Origin: Psettodes erumei
Lineage: Eukaryota > Chordata > Actinopteri > Pleuronectiformes > Psettodidae
Assembly (NCBI GenBank): GCA_016785225.1
Contig: JAFBJZ010000420.1
Span: forward strand, 310,001-374,000
Reading direction: 5' to 3'
DNA length: 64,000 nt
The notes beneath the pieces are model-generated. The model did not search any database. It had not been told where the DNA came from and saw only the letters and a program-made list of their open reading frames with translations. Below, piece after piece: positions 1 to 13,191 of the stretch (the first letter of the stretch is position 1; every line of letters begins with the position of its first letter). The position numbers and the translations under genes were made by a program.

Positions 1-2907
1 ATGAAAAACCCAATCTATTCTGATTTGGCCCCCAGCCTGTCAAGTGCAAGCGATCCTTCCTGCTGCTTACGCAATGGCGCTAAGATGCTTTTGTTTTTCA
101 TTAAAAAGTCAGAGCTCGCAATAGATTGCTTGGCGGAAACACTTTGGGTAAATGCACACAAAAGGATGGGACTGTTTACATTCTGAGCTGAAACTGGCTC
201 AATATTTTAATATAGAGATATGCCCAACATTTTTAATACAAATCAATTTTAAAAAAGGGTTGCTAGTACTGTAATATTACACTGTGCCTTAAACATAAAT
301 GAGCAGTTAAACTAGACCAGTGAAAGGGTAAATGATGAGGATAAAATACCAAATGATACTGATTTGCATTGAAGGGGAATATAAATCCACTTTGAAGCAA
401 CAAAGTAGTACACCTGATACAAATTTGGGGATTCTTGTAATTACTTTATTTTCTGATAGTATAAAACTCATTGCGATGAATTGCATCACATGAGAATTCA
501 ATTCTTACACCCGTGCAAGACAAGGGAGAGAATCGCATTACTCAGTGATGTCATCAGATAGGTTGGCATGGAGATGCACTATTAAAGCAGTGTGGGATGA
601 ATGCAGCTCGTATTACTGAGACATGTCATCAGCGCATAGGTAACAGGGACTCTCAATGCCTTTTTCTGCATCAGCTGCCGGAGTAAATATGGAATTACAG
701 ACACTGATGAAGGCCAAACAGCGCTGAACGCTCAACACATCAGGGTACTAGTCTGATAAGCAACAGAGGAAATACTGGATGCGGTATATTCCCCCTCAGG
801 TATGATTAATGTATAGTGTTTTGAAGTGAAGGGGAAAAAAAAAAAAAAACTCCACTCCACATTTTATCACCGACGAGCGACTTAATGTTGCCACGGCCCA
901 GTCTGACATGGAAGATCTTAGTGTGCTCAATTATTAACTGTTCCCTTCAATTTTTCCCTTCCTGTTAGAAATATGCTCTTTAACAGAACATCTAACATCA
1001 AGCTCTCTTGAAAATTAATTTTAATTCGCAAGGCCGTTCAAAAAATGCCGGCAATTTAGCCGCCGCAGTTCCATCCCCGCACATCCGTCAAGTAAGTGGA
1101 ATGAACTGGATCTGAAACAGGCCATCTTCTCCAGCCATCAGGTAATCCGATGAACAATTCTTGAATCTCTGTATTAAATGGTTTACTGTTGTGAGTGGCA
1201 CTCGCTTGGTTGACGACGTGCGTTTCGCATCCGGTCCAACGCAGACGTTAGAAGCTGCGGGCTCCATCGAGCTGCTGATCTTTTAAACTGGTGAGATGCG
1301 AGGCCCGGACTCGACATGGACACGTGCCTGGCTGCCACTGACAAAAGTTCATTATTGAGGCTAACAATACGCACTTGATTACCCACATCAAGAAATTAGG
1401 AAAAATTGCCACTCTCCAATCCACTGCGACTGTCAGAGTGCCAGTTCAGATGTTAAGACTGAGGCGGGGGCAGCGAGTAGCTGCTATTTCCTGCAGTAAT
1501 TACTGAACAAAAAATATTTCTTCTTAATTCATCTTAGAAGCATCACATAGATCATTGATTTTAATGACAGCCTGTACTTGGACATTAGCTCATTAAGTAC
1601 ACATTGTTTTATGCAATAAGTGCGGAATGGTTGCCGAAAAGGGCCGCTGATTGAGTACTTTGTTAATTGTAATTGTGTTTTTTATGCCGCTCAACACTTT
1701 GACTTGTTGAGGAGATTAATGATTTCTTATCTATCCTCGTCCTTGGGCTGTTGTGTTGGAACCAAGTTATTAATAGCATCGCTATTGATGAACTGCCAAA
1801 TGCTGAGCGTTTGGCAGATGGACCCTTGTACTTGCTAACATGTGTGAGGCTAGGGGGCCGCGTTCCATTTACAGAGCCGAGGGACAGCGTGTGCGCAGCG
1901 CCGTTCCCGACAGCTGCATCAACACTAATTTAGAGCTAGCGCATGTTGTTTATTACTGTATGATGCGCGCTGTATCGGAAGATTAACGCTCCAGACCCAC
2001 GGAACGATGCCTTCTCACGACACTTTAGAGGAGTTTAAGCGCGCGTAAATGCGTTTCTCGTCCGAGAGGAGGTAACCAAAAGGCGGGGAGCGCAAGTGAG
2101 CGAACCGCCTTGCCAGCTTTAACATTGTTGTCCCTGTAGTGTTGCCCAATCAGGATAAGTGCTTTATATTGATTCAGCAATCTGTTTCAGGCCCTGCTTT
2201 TGATTTCTCCCCATTAGGTCAACAGAGAAGGTGAACCTATTATCAGCATGCTTCATCTTGATAACTACCGTTTGTTTTTTGGGGGGGGGGTTTTGCCTGT
2301 TGATACAGGTGGCTCCTTGGCCGGATTGTGCTCAAGAGAAAAAGGAACAAGAGATTGCCTCGGTCTCGGGAAGCATGACATTTAGATGTGCGCTTGATGC
2401 CTGAGATTTATGAGTTGCACTCATCCATCCCTGATATTTAGCATTAAGTCTCCGAATGCTAAAAAACCAAGCGAAGTACGCATGAGTAATTTGGAGTGAG
2501 GGCTGTTACGGAGAAGTTGAGTTATAATCTCATCAAGAGCCTGTAGATAATCCTCTATACGTCAGTTCAAGGAAAATCGAAGGCCCTGGATTTTGAGCTT
2601 CTGTCAAGACAGAGGAGCTCACTTTTAGCCATATACTGAAAAAGTTTGACATGGGTTTGGTTCTTTTTAGTGGGAAGTTGCTGCACGTTTGCAAACATTC
2701 ATATGTTCACGCCGTAAAACAGAATGCATTTGCATAAATGTATATACTGTATGTCTATTGAACCTGGATATAAATGGCTCTGTCAGTGTGTACATACACA
2801 TAAATTGCCTGTAAATTGGCATGTGCGTAGCAAATCCCATACTGCGTTTTCAATAACTGGGATAACATGAACTCTCTAGTTTGGAGACGCTGATGTTAAT
2901 CAGTGTA

Positions 2908-2985
2908 CTTCAATTCAATTTTATCTTTATCGCAATATATACACACACAATCTCAAGGCGCTCCACAGGGTAAGGCGAGCAAGCG
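2908..2985 (+). repeat. Diverged copy of a common teleost dispersed repeat
   Basis: The segment reads TTCAATTCAATTTTATCTTT, then after about 25 bases CTCAAGGCGCTCCACAG. It resembles the widespread fish repeat with CAATTCAATTTTATTTATA...CTCAAGGCGCTTTACA. The copy is clearly decayed. The match is from memory of the family, not from a search. Confidence 0.45.
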
Positions 2986-4426
2986 CATATTTTAGCATCT
3001 AAAGCAAGTGTGAAGTCATGGAGCGGTTTGTACAAAAGCCAGAAGCGCACAGATTCCATCCATAAATTCCACGGGACATATTTTTAACATCATGTCTGCT
3101 TGTTGACGCGCTAATGACGGCAGTAACAATGCCTGAGGTTTGTTTCCGCGCAGCCTAATTATTACAGAAGTTTCAAGCAAAAAAAAACATATTTCTTTAA
3201 AGAGTGGCATGAATGGGTTTTTTTTCCTCCGTGTGACAAACACAGAGCATAAACATATCCCATCCAGGGATAAAGAGCGACAATCCCGACAGTCCTGATA
3301 TCCTCCGCAGTCTGCCACAGCCCCATTTCTTCTCGCTCCAGTGGAAAAAACCTGCAGTGTGTCATCCAGCTGAGAGGGTCATTGCTTGCCAGTTGCTCTC
3401 CACTGAGCAGTCGCCTAATGCCAGAGCAAAGAGGAGGGCAGGGAGGATTGCCTCCGACACTGCCCACCCAGGCAATCAACTGTTGGAGGATTTGTGGGAG
3501 GCGGAATTAGTCCATCTACGCCGGCTCTGCCTGCCGCTCCCGCAGCCTCTTTCCCAGTACCTGTCCGCCTACTCAGCCAGCCCTCCAACCTGAACCGCAT
3601 CTCTCAACTGACTGCCTCCATACAAACCCAACACGCCGAATGATCTTTTTCTGTTTATCCGCCCTGTGCGGTTGCAGGACCACAGTTCGCTTCGTAGTAC
3701 GTCACATTTCCGGACAGAAGAGCTTCTGTGGTTTCAGTGAGATTACATATCCAGTTGAACTTACTACTTTCATTTCTTTTTTTTAATCTTAAGTCTGAAG
3801 TCTTTCTTTCCGCAGCACCTTCTCCGGTGGTTCCCAGTCATTTTGTCTGATGTACTCCCACACATCTGCTCGATGAACTCAAACACTCCTCCACCGACAA
3901 CAACCTTCTAGTTCCAGTGTATTCATTTTAATGTATTTCAAAGTGGATGTTATTTATAACCATTAATTATAGAAGTGGATATGTTAACAATTATAATTAC
4001 AAGAATAATGATTTTGGAAAAGACATACTGAACATGGAATGTTCTTAGCAGCTAGGTTCTTTTCCATCTGAGTGAAAAGGGGAAGAGATGGATGCTTTCA
4101 GCTGCGTAGATCCCTGCAGAACTACTGAGATACTCCCCAGCAAAGTCAACTGCTCTGCTGCTCCCAACAAATCGGGCAAAGTTGGAAAACTATGTGCCTC
4201 CTCGGTGTAAATACTAAGACTCCAGCTCAGCAGAGTTCACCCGTGCATTTGTTTGTACGATGCTATATTATTCTTTTAGACAACGAACTCCTTGTGTCAG
4301 CGTTCACAGGAAGTTCCTATGCCCGCGTACAACACAGTGGGAGAGGAGTTTATCGCGTTATTCACCAACACTTCAAAAACCGGAGTCCTGCTGACAACTG
4401 CCAATGAAAACTCTCCCGGGACGTCA

Positions 4427-4492
4427 GGTTGGCCCAGAGGTAGAGATGCTGACTGATGAATGAAAGGTTGCTGTTTTGATTTCTGGTAGTGG
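4427..4492 (+). repeat. tRNA-derived SINE head
   Basis: GGTTGGCCCAGAGGTAGAG resembles a pol III A box (TRGCNNAGYNGG). GGTTGCTGTTTTGATTTC, about 35 bases later, resembles a degraded B box (GGTTCGANTCC). The spacing and the decayed B box point to a tRNA-derived SINE rather than a functional tRNA: no acceptor stem closes around it. The SINE body may continue to about 4560, but I cannot place its end. Confidence 0.5.
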
Positions 4493-7400
4493 GAAAACCT
4501 GTGGGTGTACTACGCTGGGAACGCAAGGGGGGACTGATATTACATCTACAGTACACAGCAACACAACGCCAGAAAGTCCTGTTGAACATGCCAATGAAGC
4601 CGAAGCCGCTCCAGCGGCGCTGCAGTGGAAGCAGCACCCTGACCATCCCACTTCAACGCAACCTGTACAAATTTGTGCGTGTACGTCTCTACAAGGGATT
4701 TCCCTGTTACTCAGAGATAATGTAATGTTCATCTGGGGCCTATATCTGTAAAATATACCAGTCTGGCATGAAGCCATGAAAATGTGCCACTTTTTGGTAC
4801 AAATTAATTTGCAAATTAAGTAGCAAAGAGTGGTAATTAATTTATATGTAAAAGATTTACCTGAGGCATTGAACGTTTACAAATTTAGATATTAATCCAT
4901 GTTGGCATGTTTTGACATTGAGGGATTTCAGCTAATTATAACTGGTTAGAGGAAACAGAGAGGAGAACGCAAGGCTTTGGGAGCGCGAAGTCATATACCG
5001 TCGAATGGTACACCATGTGAATACAGATGATCCAGAGTTTCAAATATCTAAATGACAAACATTTTAAAGACTAATTAGGAATGTTTTACTGAAATGCCAA
5101 TAGCCAGAGGGCATTTCAGTTTCGACAAGCTCTGGCTAACAACTGTGAAGCCTCTGAATCACCATGTTGAAAAATGGCACTGGTATGACATGGACACTAA
5201 CAAGAACTGACACATAAATATTAATTACTTTGGCATGCAGCTGCTGCGGAGAAAGAAAAAAAAAAGGGTTCCGACTTGTCGGTTTGTTTTTCTTTAAGAT
5301 CCCCTCCGAGCTGTTCACCTCTGCAAGTGTTGTAACCCATGTTGAAAAAGTCATCTCATGTTCTGCGATCTATTTGTTTCTAATTCCACTGAGTGTGCTG
5401 AGTGAACAGCAATAGTCATAGGTCAACATTATCATTCTGTGCAAAAAAAGAAAAAAAAACAATAACCCCGAAGAAGATTGCTGAATCATAAGCACATCTG
5501 TGCACATAATATCCATATTCCATTATAAAAAGATTAGACAGATGCTGACCTCTACAGGTATGATTTTGCCTTGCATTCTTGACAGATATCACTTCAAATT
5601 ATGGAGCACATTAGGGGCTTTAATCAGAATAGAAAACTGATATGAAATGCCATTATTTCTGAGATACAAACATGCAAAGTTTACTGAGCAGTGTTGGAGG
5701 CCTGCATGCCTCCAAACATTGCAGTGTGTAGATGTTTCAAGATAGGATGACACTCGCTCCTGAAATTGAGCAAAACGATGAGCATGAGGTACTCCGAGGA
5801 GCGTGGTCTCGCTGAGGCACTGATAGATAATGAAATGTCTCACTGGTGCCAAAATGCAGTGGCACAGCAACAGGGAGGCAGACAGCTAAACCAAATAACC
5901 GGGCTATCAGCCTCCACTGACAAACAGCCACAAGCCCGACTGAACTGGGGAAAATAGAGCGGTGGAGAAGACGTGGTGGCAATGGAGCACAAAGTGGAGA
6001 TGACAGCCTTTAGGACACAAGTGACAGCAATTGAGGGTAGACTGAGTACAAGTGTGTGTCGGGCAGAGGGAAAAGCCACGCTGGTGCAACAAGCATTAAT
6101 GGTGACTGGCACATGAGCTAAAGACAGACACAGGGGTCTCATTCACAAGGTCCTCTCAGGCTGCGACTCGCGGCTTACTGGTCAGCTGAGGAGTACATAA
6201 TGATGTTTCACTGCATGGGTTTTTAAACCTTATTTATTTGGGGACAGTTGACAGACCATGCCTGTACTGTTTTACCACTGCCAAGACTCTACCGGGCAGT
6301 AAGATACACAGGAGCGGTTTGGGTTGCATACCTTCCTCAAGGACATCTTGCAAAGTGAAGATGGCAAAAGCAGTGGTCATTTCATTCTTGAAGTGTTAAC
6401 AAAAAAAAAAACAACCCTCACAAACAGTGCCTCCGTGAATCACATCACAATTCACTGACGCTAAGTCTATTTAATACAGCTATGATTGTTCAGGGACTTT
6501 CTGGTATTAGGACTTGATTTTGTGCACTCCCACTCACCAAGTTTAATTTTAGAGGAGAACAACTGCAGACTGAGTGACCTCATTTGGGAAGACATATAGG
6601 TCCCTGATCAGTTGCCAGAAACAACCAACTAGTCTCACTGACATGACTTCGTAATTAAAAATGGCATTATATTTCAAGTTGACAAATTCAAGAGGATCAG
6701 AGGCTGTTCTGTGTGAAGGAGCAGTATACTACTAGAAAAAAACTGCATGTATATGTACTATGTATGTATATCAGAACCCGTACATCCAACGAGCCACGTA
6801 CAAGCATACACATCATAATACTCATCCACAAATGACAATTAATCACCTTCATGACTGAAATCTAATTCATCCAGGGCAATGGTGAAGCTAACGTGTGCTA
6901 CATTTGGCAGCAACGACTACTTCAACACATTACCAAGCAATAAATTATAGGATTTTATATTTTGAAAAGACTGCATCACCCCAAATCAAAAAAGAGACGC
7001 ACTGCATAATGCAATGCTCATAATAAAAAGAAAAAAAGAGAAACACAGGAGTCAGGCGGACAGAACAGGAAGGGAAAAGTCAATATACCTTACTAATTGG
7101 GATGATATTTTAGATAACAGCGCAGTGTAAGGTTGGAGTGTAATCCTTAGAAGTCTTAAAACGTAACGAACAAGGAGGAAAGAGGAGAAATGAGAAGGGC
7201 ACTGAATATGTACCGGCGCTGATGCCGGTATTTCGGTGATCAATCAGATGTGAGCGATCCACAGTAAATTCCAGTTTCTTGCCTTCACTCAGTCGAGGCT
7301 GGCTGCTGACTCAGTTTTTTGGTGCCACTGTGACCCTGGCCTCATGTTACCTTCCATAAAAATCTCACCCAATTAATTCCATGCAGGGAGGTATCCAATC

Positions 7401-9150
7401 TGCTATATATTTCCCTAATCTTAAATCCTCGCAAAAAGAGAAACAGCACATATATCGGATCAGGAGTCAGTATGTTAAAAGCCTACTGCTCCTCCGTCAC
7501 ACTGTGGATTTTTTTCATGTTCCCTAACGTTGTTACTTTTTATTTCTCTCTCGTTTCATTTCGTGAATTCCTGTTTTTCCTATGCAGCGCATGTACATTA
7601 AAATTGAGCACCTGTACAGTAAAGCCTGTCTGCAGACTAGAACCTCCTCTTTGTCGGCTTGTTGTTCTTTTTGCATGGGAATACAGCATTTTTATCAAAG
7701 CCGGGGCATCTCACAGAATGCAATTTTCTTCAAAGCCCGCAGATGTTTTCCCTCTTATCACCAGAGCGAACTGAATCATTGATAAAAGCAAGGGTCAAAA
7801 ACACATTGTTTTGCTGATTATCTTAGATAGGTTATCAGAGGCCTTGGTTAACATAAAAAAGGTCCTCAAAGAACCCATTTAACATGATAATGTAGCAGAA
7901 TAAACAGTAACTTTAATGATATATGACTTTATAGTACTGAGTCATGACCCAATATTCCCATTACACTAAAAGCATAACGAATTCTGATCCACAAGTGCAG
8001 CTTTTGTTATCTGGTGAGAAAACCTGTCACTTGTGGAAGGCAAATTAAATCAAACATTCAGAAAATGTTCTTTGTTATAGTCTACTGCCAATAGCTGGAA
8101 AGTAACCGCGATTGCAACTGACCATATCCTGTCTTGACTATCAGGGCTCCATGTTTACTTTGAAGCACTGACATGAATGAGTCAGAGTGGCAAGACACAC
8201 TTCAGAGACGTGAGAAACATGGTGCTAAAGGGAGGATAAACATCAGCCGAACCAGAACTAGGTCAGGGATAAAAAGACTTCTTACGTATGCTTGGTTAAT
8301 AACTGCCATATATTGATTGTCTGCCACGAGAGGAGTGCACTCTGCAGAGGGCTAACATAATAAAAGGTTTGAGTTGATAGCGGTTGAGAGGGGAGACTGA
8401 GGTAGGCAGCCACAGAAAAAAGATGTAAGTACAATTTAAATGCTGGGGGAAAAGAAAATGTAACCAGAACCAGGAAGCTGTGTCGACCGAAAAAGCAAAG
8501 CAGAGTCTATGTGCGCCGATAAGTAAAAGGCCCACAATGTAGACATCTACTTTGTAGAGCACAGGTAAATTAAAAGGTCACAAACATGTAGGAGATGGCC
8601 ACATTTCCAACATACTAAACCTGAGGATTGAAAATCACAACAACCAAAAGACAAAACCAATTTTCTCTCCTCGCGGTAAGAGGCGCTCTTTGCATCGTCT
8701 GAAGGTCAAGTCTCAGATTTCAGCTCAGTTGCCAATTTATTATGGTATTCCCAGCAAACCCTTATGCGGCCTAATACTATGGGCTTGCAATAAATCTTAC
8801 TTTCACTGAGGTGATTATGGTCAGTTTGTTTAAACTAGAGGTGTTGTTCAACTTTGTTGACCGCTGTTTGTTGTGTTGTAGAATCCTATCACCTTGTACT
8901 AATAAGTGGTTCTACTATGTTGCCCAATATATTTATGGCAATGGGGGTATACTAAACATCTGTCAGTATAATGCCCCATGGTATAAATATCTTATAATAA
9001 ACTATGTATTGATTTTGTGGCTATTGTATTAGGCTTTGAGCTAGGTGTACCTAATTGGCAACTGATTGTATTTACACGGAGAGAGGGTGACACATAAAAG
9101 TTTTGTTGTTTTTTTGTTGTTTTTTAATATTCATGGGCAAGCATAGAGGC

Positions 9151-9770
9151 TTTTGAACATGGAGCAATTACCGCACTGCTCTTCTATCAAAAGGTATTGT
9201 GACCAAACCCGGAATGAACAGCCGAACACAGCCAGCACACCAGTGGATCAAACGAACATGCTACTCCCCATTAGCATAGCTGAAGGCGGCGGTGTTGCTG
9301 CGGACAGTCTCAGGATAATATCTTTAATATCCTTCCACTCATTAGTGTAGCGAGGGGTTATGACTTCTCTGGAGGAACAGCGGCACAAAACGGGCCACCC
9401 GTGTGGGGCAAGGCTCGCCTGTGTTCAGGGAAAGCGCGAGGGGGGGGCATATATTATTATGCCAACTGTATTATTTTAGCACTGGATAAACTTGCTAACA
9501 GACTTCGTTTGGGTCATTAGGTCCCACGTAAGAGAAAGAGCCGTCAGCGGCAGAAGTCTGGATTAACCGGTGTAGCCGAACCTGGTTCGTGCTAGCCACC
9601 GGGGCGTTATCTTAGCTGTAGTAGCCCCTGTTGCCTCCGTCTCCATCCCACCTGGGTCCCCAGGTGTTGCCGCATGTCTGCTCGGTGATGCTGGTGTGAA
9701 CTTTGTGTCGCAAAAGAAACTATTTGTGACACAAACCAATATGCGTAGTTTGTTAATGTAACTGCGTTAC
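9151..9770. other. CpG-richer intergenic patch left of the solo LTR
   Basis: This stretch is visibly richer in CpG and GC than the flanks (for example around 9380-9450 and 9540-9620) and contains no convincing ORF. It continues on the other side of the LTR as a patch with promoter-like motifs. The LTR may therefore have split a formerly continuous CpG-rich, promoter-like region. Function unknown. Confidence 0.4.
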
Positions 9771-10360
9771 TGTTACGGCCCGGCTAACGGAACCATAACG
9801 CGACAGCCAAAATGAGGAAGAATACAGTTGCTGTAGTGAAAGCTCTTATTACCGGTGGGATTTCACAGTCGAACATTTGGAAAACCGGTACACAAAACAG
9901 TGGTGGAGGTCGGGACAGTGGTTGTGCCAAACAAAATAAATAAATACAAACAAAACAGGGCCTCACTACCTCCCCTGACTATGAAATCAAAAAAAACAAA
10001 AGATTAACTCACTTACCTACAAAAGTTCCCAGAAAAAAAAATACACGGGCGGCACCAACCAATAAACCTAGGGAGTTAGACAGAACAACCGCTACGTGTG
10101 TGTGAAGTGTACAGGTCGCCCCATTTTCACCTTGTCCTGAACCTCCACCATATACCCCCATAACACAGTCAAAACCAGGAAATGAAAGCGAGAGGCGGAG
10201 TTTTCCTGTGGGGGCTATATATATATGGTCTCCTGATTCGTGATAGGCTGGCCAGGGCCTGCTCAGGTGTGAGCCAATCTTCAGAACACCTGGAGACAGG
10301 AGGAAGGGGAGGACCAACAACAGACAGAAAACAGAGCATCCCTCTGCAAGGCACGTAACA
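9771..10360 (-). mobile_element. Solo LTR of an LTR retroelement, with 5-bp target duplication
   Basis: The 590-bp unit begins TGTTACG and ends CGTAACA: short inverted termini with the TG...CA ends typical of LTRs. It is flanked on both sides by GTTAC (9766-9770 and 10361-10365), a 5-bp target-site duplication. No gag/pol coding sequence is present, so this is a single LTR left by recombination. A TATATATATA run at about 10216-10226 lies near the start when read on the minus strand, which favours minus orientation. The 103-aa minus-strand frame inside it (10009-10320) is not a recognisable protein. The superfamily (Ty3-like or retrovirus-like) cannot be decided from the LTR alone. Confidence 0.72.
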
Positions 10361-10383
10361 GTTACTTATATTCGCAAGCTGCT

Positions 10384-10480
10384 CGTCGCCTTCCCCGCCA
10401 CGTCACGGTCCCGTCATACTGATTGGCTGAGCGGCATAACCTAACTGCACGTGCCTGTTTATGCAAAACATGGCGACTGA
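10384..10480. promoter_or_regulatory. Promoter-like motif cluster beside the solo LTR
   Basis: Within about 100 bp there are a CRE-like CGTCAC (10401-10406), an inverted CCAAT box (ATTGG, 10422-10426), an E-box CACGTG (10448-10453) and a YY1-like AACATGGCG (to 10475), in CpG-rich DNA. This combination is common at CpG promoters. No coding exon is recognisable on either side, so any transcript would be non-coding or would start a gene with its exons elsewhere. Confidence 0.35.
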
Positions 10481-12529
10481 CGCAGCCATAAATTAGTGAA
10501 CTTTATCACTTGGCAAAGTTGTATAAACAAAATATCTAATGAGTAAAATGTGACTTATTGTTATAAATTAAACTTCCCTTCAGTTACAGTAAATAAACAG
10601 CAAAAAATTACATTTACCAGTTTAAAATGTAAAATGCAAGGAAGCAGGAATAATAACTCATAAAGATAATAGCTGATAATATTTATATTTTTTCAAAATT
10701 AGTTCTTCTGTTATGATATTCTAATTCTTGTAAATCCACTAAACACTGAAATGGGTTAGCCACTGCCATTATCGCTTTGACGTTTTCAATAAATTTAATG
10801 ATGCATAAGTAAGCCCTGATATTGTGACAGTGAGCCAGCAATAACAAGACCTTGCATTCATTGTTAATTTTCCTATATTTAATTTTATCCTATAATGATA
10901 AAGGTTTAATTTGTTTTCCTGCAAACGGGGCAACAGTGACAGTGAGGAATATGTAGATTCAGTACAGTCTGTACACGCACAGGCGTGAGAAATCCTCGCA
11001 TCTGCCAAAACAATGAAAATCACCTGTGAAGGTTTACTTCCCAGATCTTTGGTAAGCATAGTGCTGAAATGATTGGTCAATTAATCAACTGGTCAACTGA
11101 CAGAAAAATAACTAAGTTAAAAATGTAATTTCCAAATGGTCTGTATTCAAATTGCAGCCCATATATCTGCCAGAAGAACATACAAAAAAAGTATATTTTA
11201 AATATGGATTTGGGGCACAGTCAAAGACTGACATAAACTGTGCTACTCACAAGTGCAGCATATGGGCTCTCTTTTTGTCACTGAATGTGGCATGATGTTG
11301 TTTTCTAAACGCTTTCCTTCAAAACTTCAATGTCACATTTAAAAGAATATCACAAACAACATTTCTGGATGTTTTGGAGATACTGAAAGTGAAGCAAAGT
11401 GAGAAAACTGTGATATTGTTGATTAAACTGCAGAAAAGGTAGCTGTTATTCTTAAAATATAAATGCCAAGCCTTGATGATGGGTCAGTACAGCAGTTCAA
11501 AGTCAGTCATGAGCAGTCTCCACTTCTGTCTGAAGTCCGTCTCTCCTTTCCTTCCAAAGTAATTATCATAGCAAGAGGAGAGAAGTTTCTCAAATTGGTT
11601 GTCTACCAGTCTGTCCTCTTGGGAAACAGAGATCATGCTACACAGACTGAGCAGTCTCTCTATTGAAGCGTGGTGTTGGCATGTTGCAGTGCAGACATCT
11701 GCTTGTTGGTGGGGTAATTGTTCAGTCTGACCATATACCAGGGTGACCTGAATTGCTCTGAAATTTCTGAGTCTGAATGTTAAGAGCCTTTCTCATATGC
11801 AAAAATGTCCTCATATTCTGGTGCTGATGTGTGGCCATTGCTTTGAAGGTTTCTCAGCCGCAGCTATCAGTATTTGGAACAAATACTAAAAAAGGTCAGG
11901 GCATATGGGTGGTACTTCAAAAGTGTGTAACTTCATCATCAGAGACGGCACTTTGCATTCTGTGTCCCACCAACAGTGTGAGTCTTAACCCTAACAATGC
12001 TAATGGTCTGTCCTTAAACTTAACTGGGACAGAGGTCTTTGCCTGAGCTATAGTGTCCTAAACTAAACCAAGATCAGAAAACTCACATGGAGGAGAAAAA
12101 AACTATTTTGCTGTTTAAGTATGACCAGGAATTTTACATTTTTGATTTCTGACACATATTACTTAGATTTGTTTTCATGTGCTCATCAAATTCGGTCGTG
12201 TACTGTAAGTTAATTGCTTTGATGACTGTTTTGTTTTTGAGTTTGAACTTCTGAATAGTATGGTACAGAACCTATATACAAAAAATAGATCGACATCCAT
12301 TACAATAATAAAGCAGGAAAGCTTTGAAACTCATATTTGAGGAGCTGTAGTTTTGATAATAGTTTTAATAAATTATCCTTAAACAGTGTCTGAGCAGAAA
12401 TTATTGCCTTTATTATGAGTCAACAGAAGATTTACTAGTGGCTCAGTGTTCAGTTATAAGATCAACATGACAATTGCTTTGTATTTTTAGCTAATTCATC
12501 AGGATGAACCATCAAATGAACTATGTGAC
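10481..12529. other. Intergenic DNA, nothing recognised
   Basis: AT-rich sequence without a plausible exon, RNA gene or well-bounded repeat that I can identify. Frames of 67-103 codons occur but have no family features. Confidence 0.5.
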
Positions 12530-13191
12530 AACTTACCTTCTGGAAAAAGGCCTTCAGGACATCTGGACCAGAATCCATTTATTAAAAGCTTAATTAACAT
12601 TTACAACTGCAGACGTGATGGATTACTGAGAGAACTCTACATTAATTATTTATTAACATTTAGAATTGCAGATGACTGAAAGTGAGAGACCCTGTGACCC
12701 TTTATTACTGACTTTATTAACATTTGCGACTGCAGAATTGATGGATTATTATTATGACGTTGGAGCCATTAGCCTTCATTAATGACGTACAGTAACAATA
12801 ACAGAGCTGCTGACATGGGGGCTTCTTAGACAGAGAGAAATCTATGAGTCATCAGATATAAATGCTCGTAGGGCATTATTAAATGATCATGAGATTCTCA
12901 CTTTATGATAAACCATCAGGTCAGCAGTTGTAAACGCTGGTGAATCATTAATAAAGAGAAATGGATTCAGCGTTTTAATAAACCATCAATTCTACAGTTA
13001 CGAATGATAAAAATGTCAGTTAAGGGTCACAGGTTTGTCAGTTTCAGTCATCTACAAAACAGAATGTTAACAAATTATTAATCTAGGGTTCTTGAACTAT
13101 TCCTTACAATCTACAGTCTGGATGTTAACAGTAATAAATGGATTTTGTTCTGGATGTCCTGCAAAAAATAAGTTTTCCAGAAGGTTAAGTT
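12530..13191. mobile_element. Fold-back (long inverted repeat) DNA element
   Basis: The left end (AACTTACCTTCTGGAAAA, about 12530) reappears as an inverted copy at the right end (TTTTCCAGAAGGTTAAGTTT, to about 13191). The similarity extends far inward: AGGACATCTGGACCAGAATCCATTTATTA on the left matches the reverse complement of 13130-13165, and GATGACTGAAA...GACCCTGTGACCCTT matches the reverse complement of about 13020-13060. A unit like TTATTAACATTTACAACTGCAGA recurs about every 60 bp in each arm. This is a non-autonomous, hairpin-forming element with diverged arms. No transposase is present. The exact ends and the target duplication are uncertain. Confidence 0.6.

Larger units (their letters stand above)
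1..9150. other. Intergenic DNA without a recognisable gene
   Basis: I find no credible coding exon here. Open frames are short, lack family motifs and lie in AT-rich sequence. Parts of 880-2300 are unique-looking, with homeodomain-type AATTA/TAATT cores and little simple repeat, which would fit conserved non-coding elements, but this cannot be tested from one sequence. A 10-bp G run lies at 2281-2290. A diverged repeat (2908-2985) and a SINE head (about 4427-4492) are listed separately. No protocadherin EC-linker codons (DxNDNAP) are visible in this stretch. Confidence 0.6.

Noticed and set aside
10009..10320. 103-codon minus-strand frame
   Set aside because: It lies inside the solo LTR and crosses its TATA-like run; no gag, pol or envelope features.
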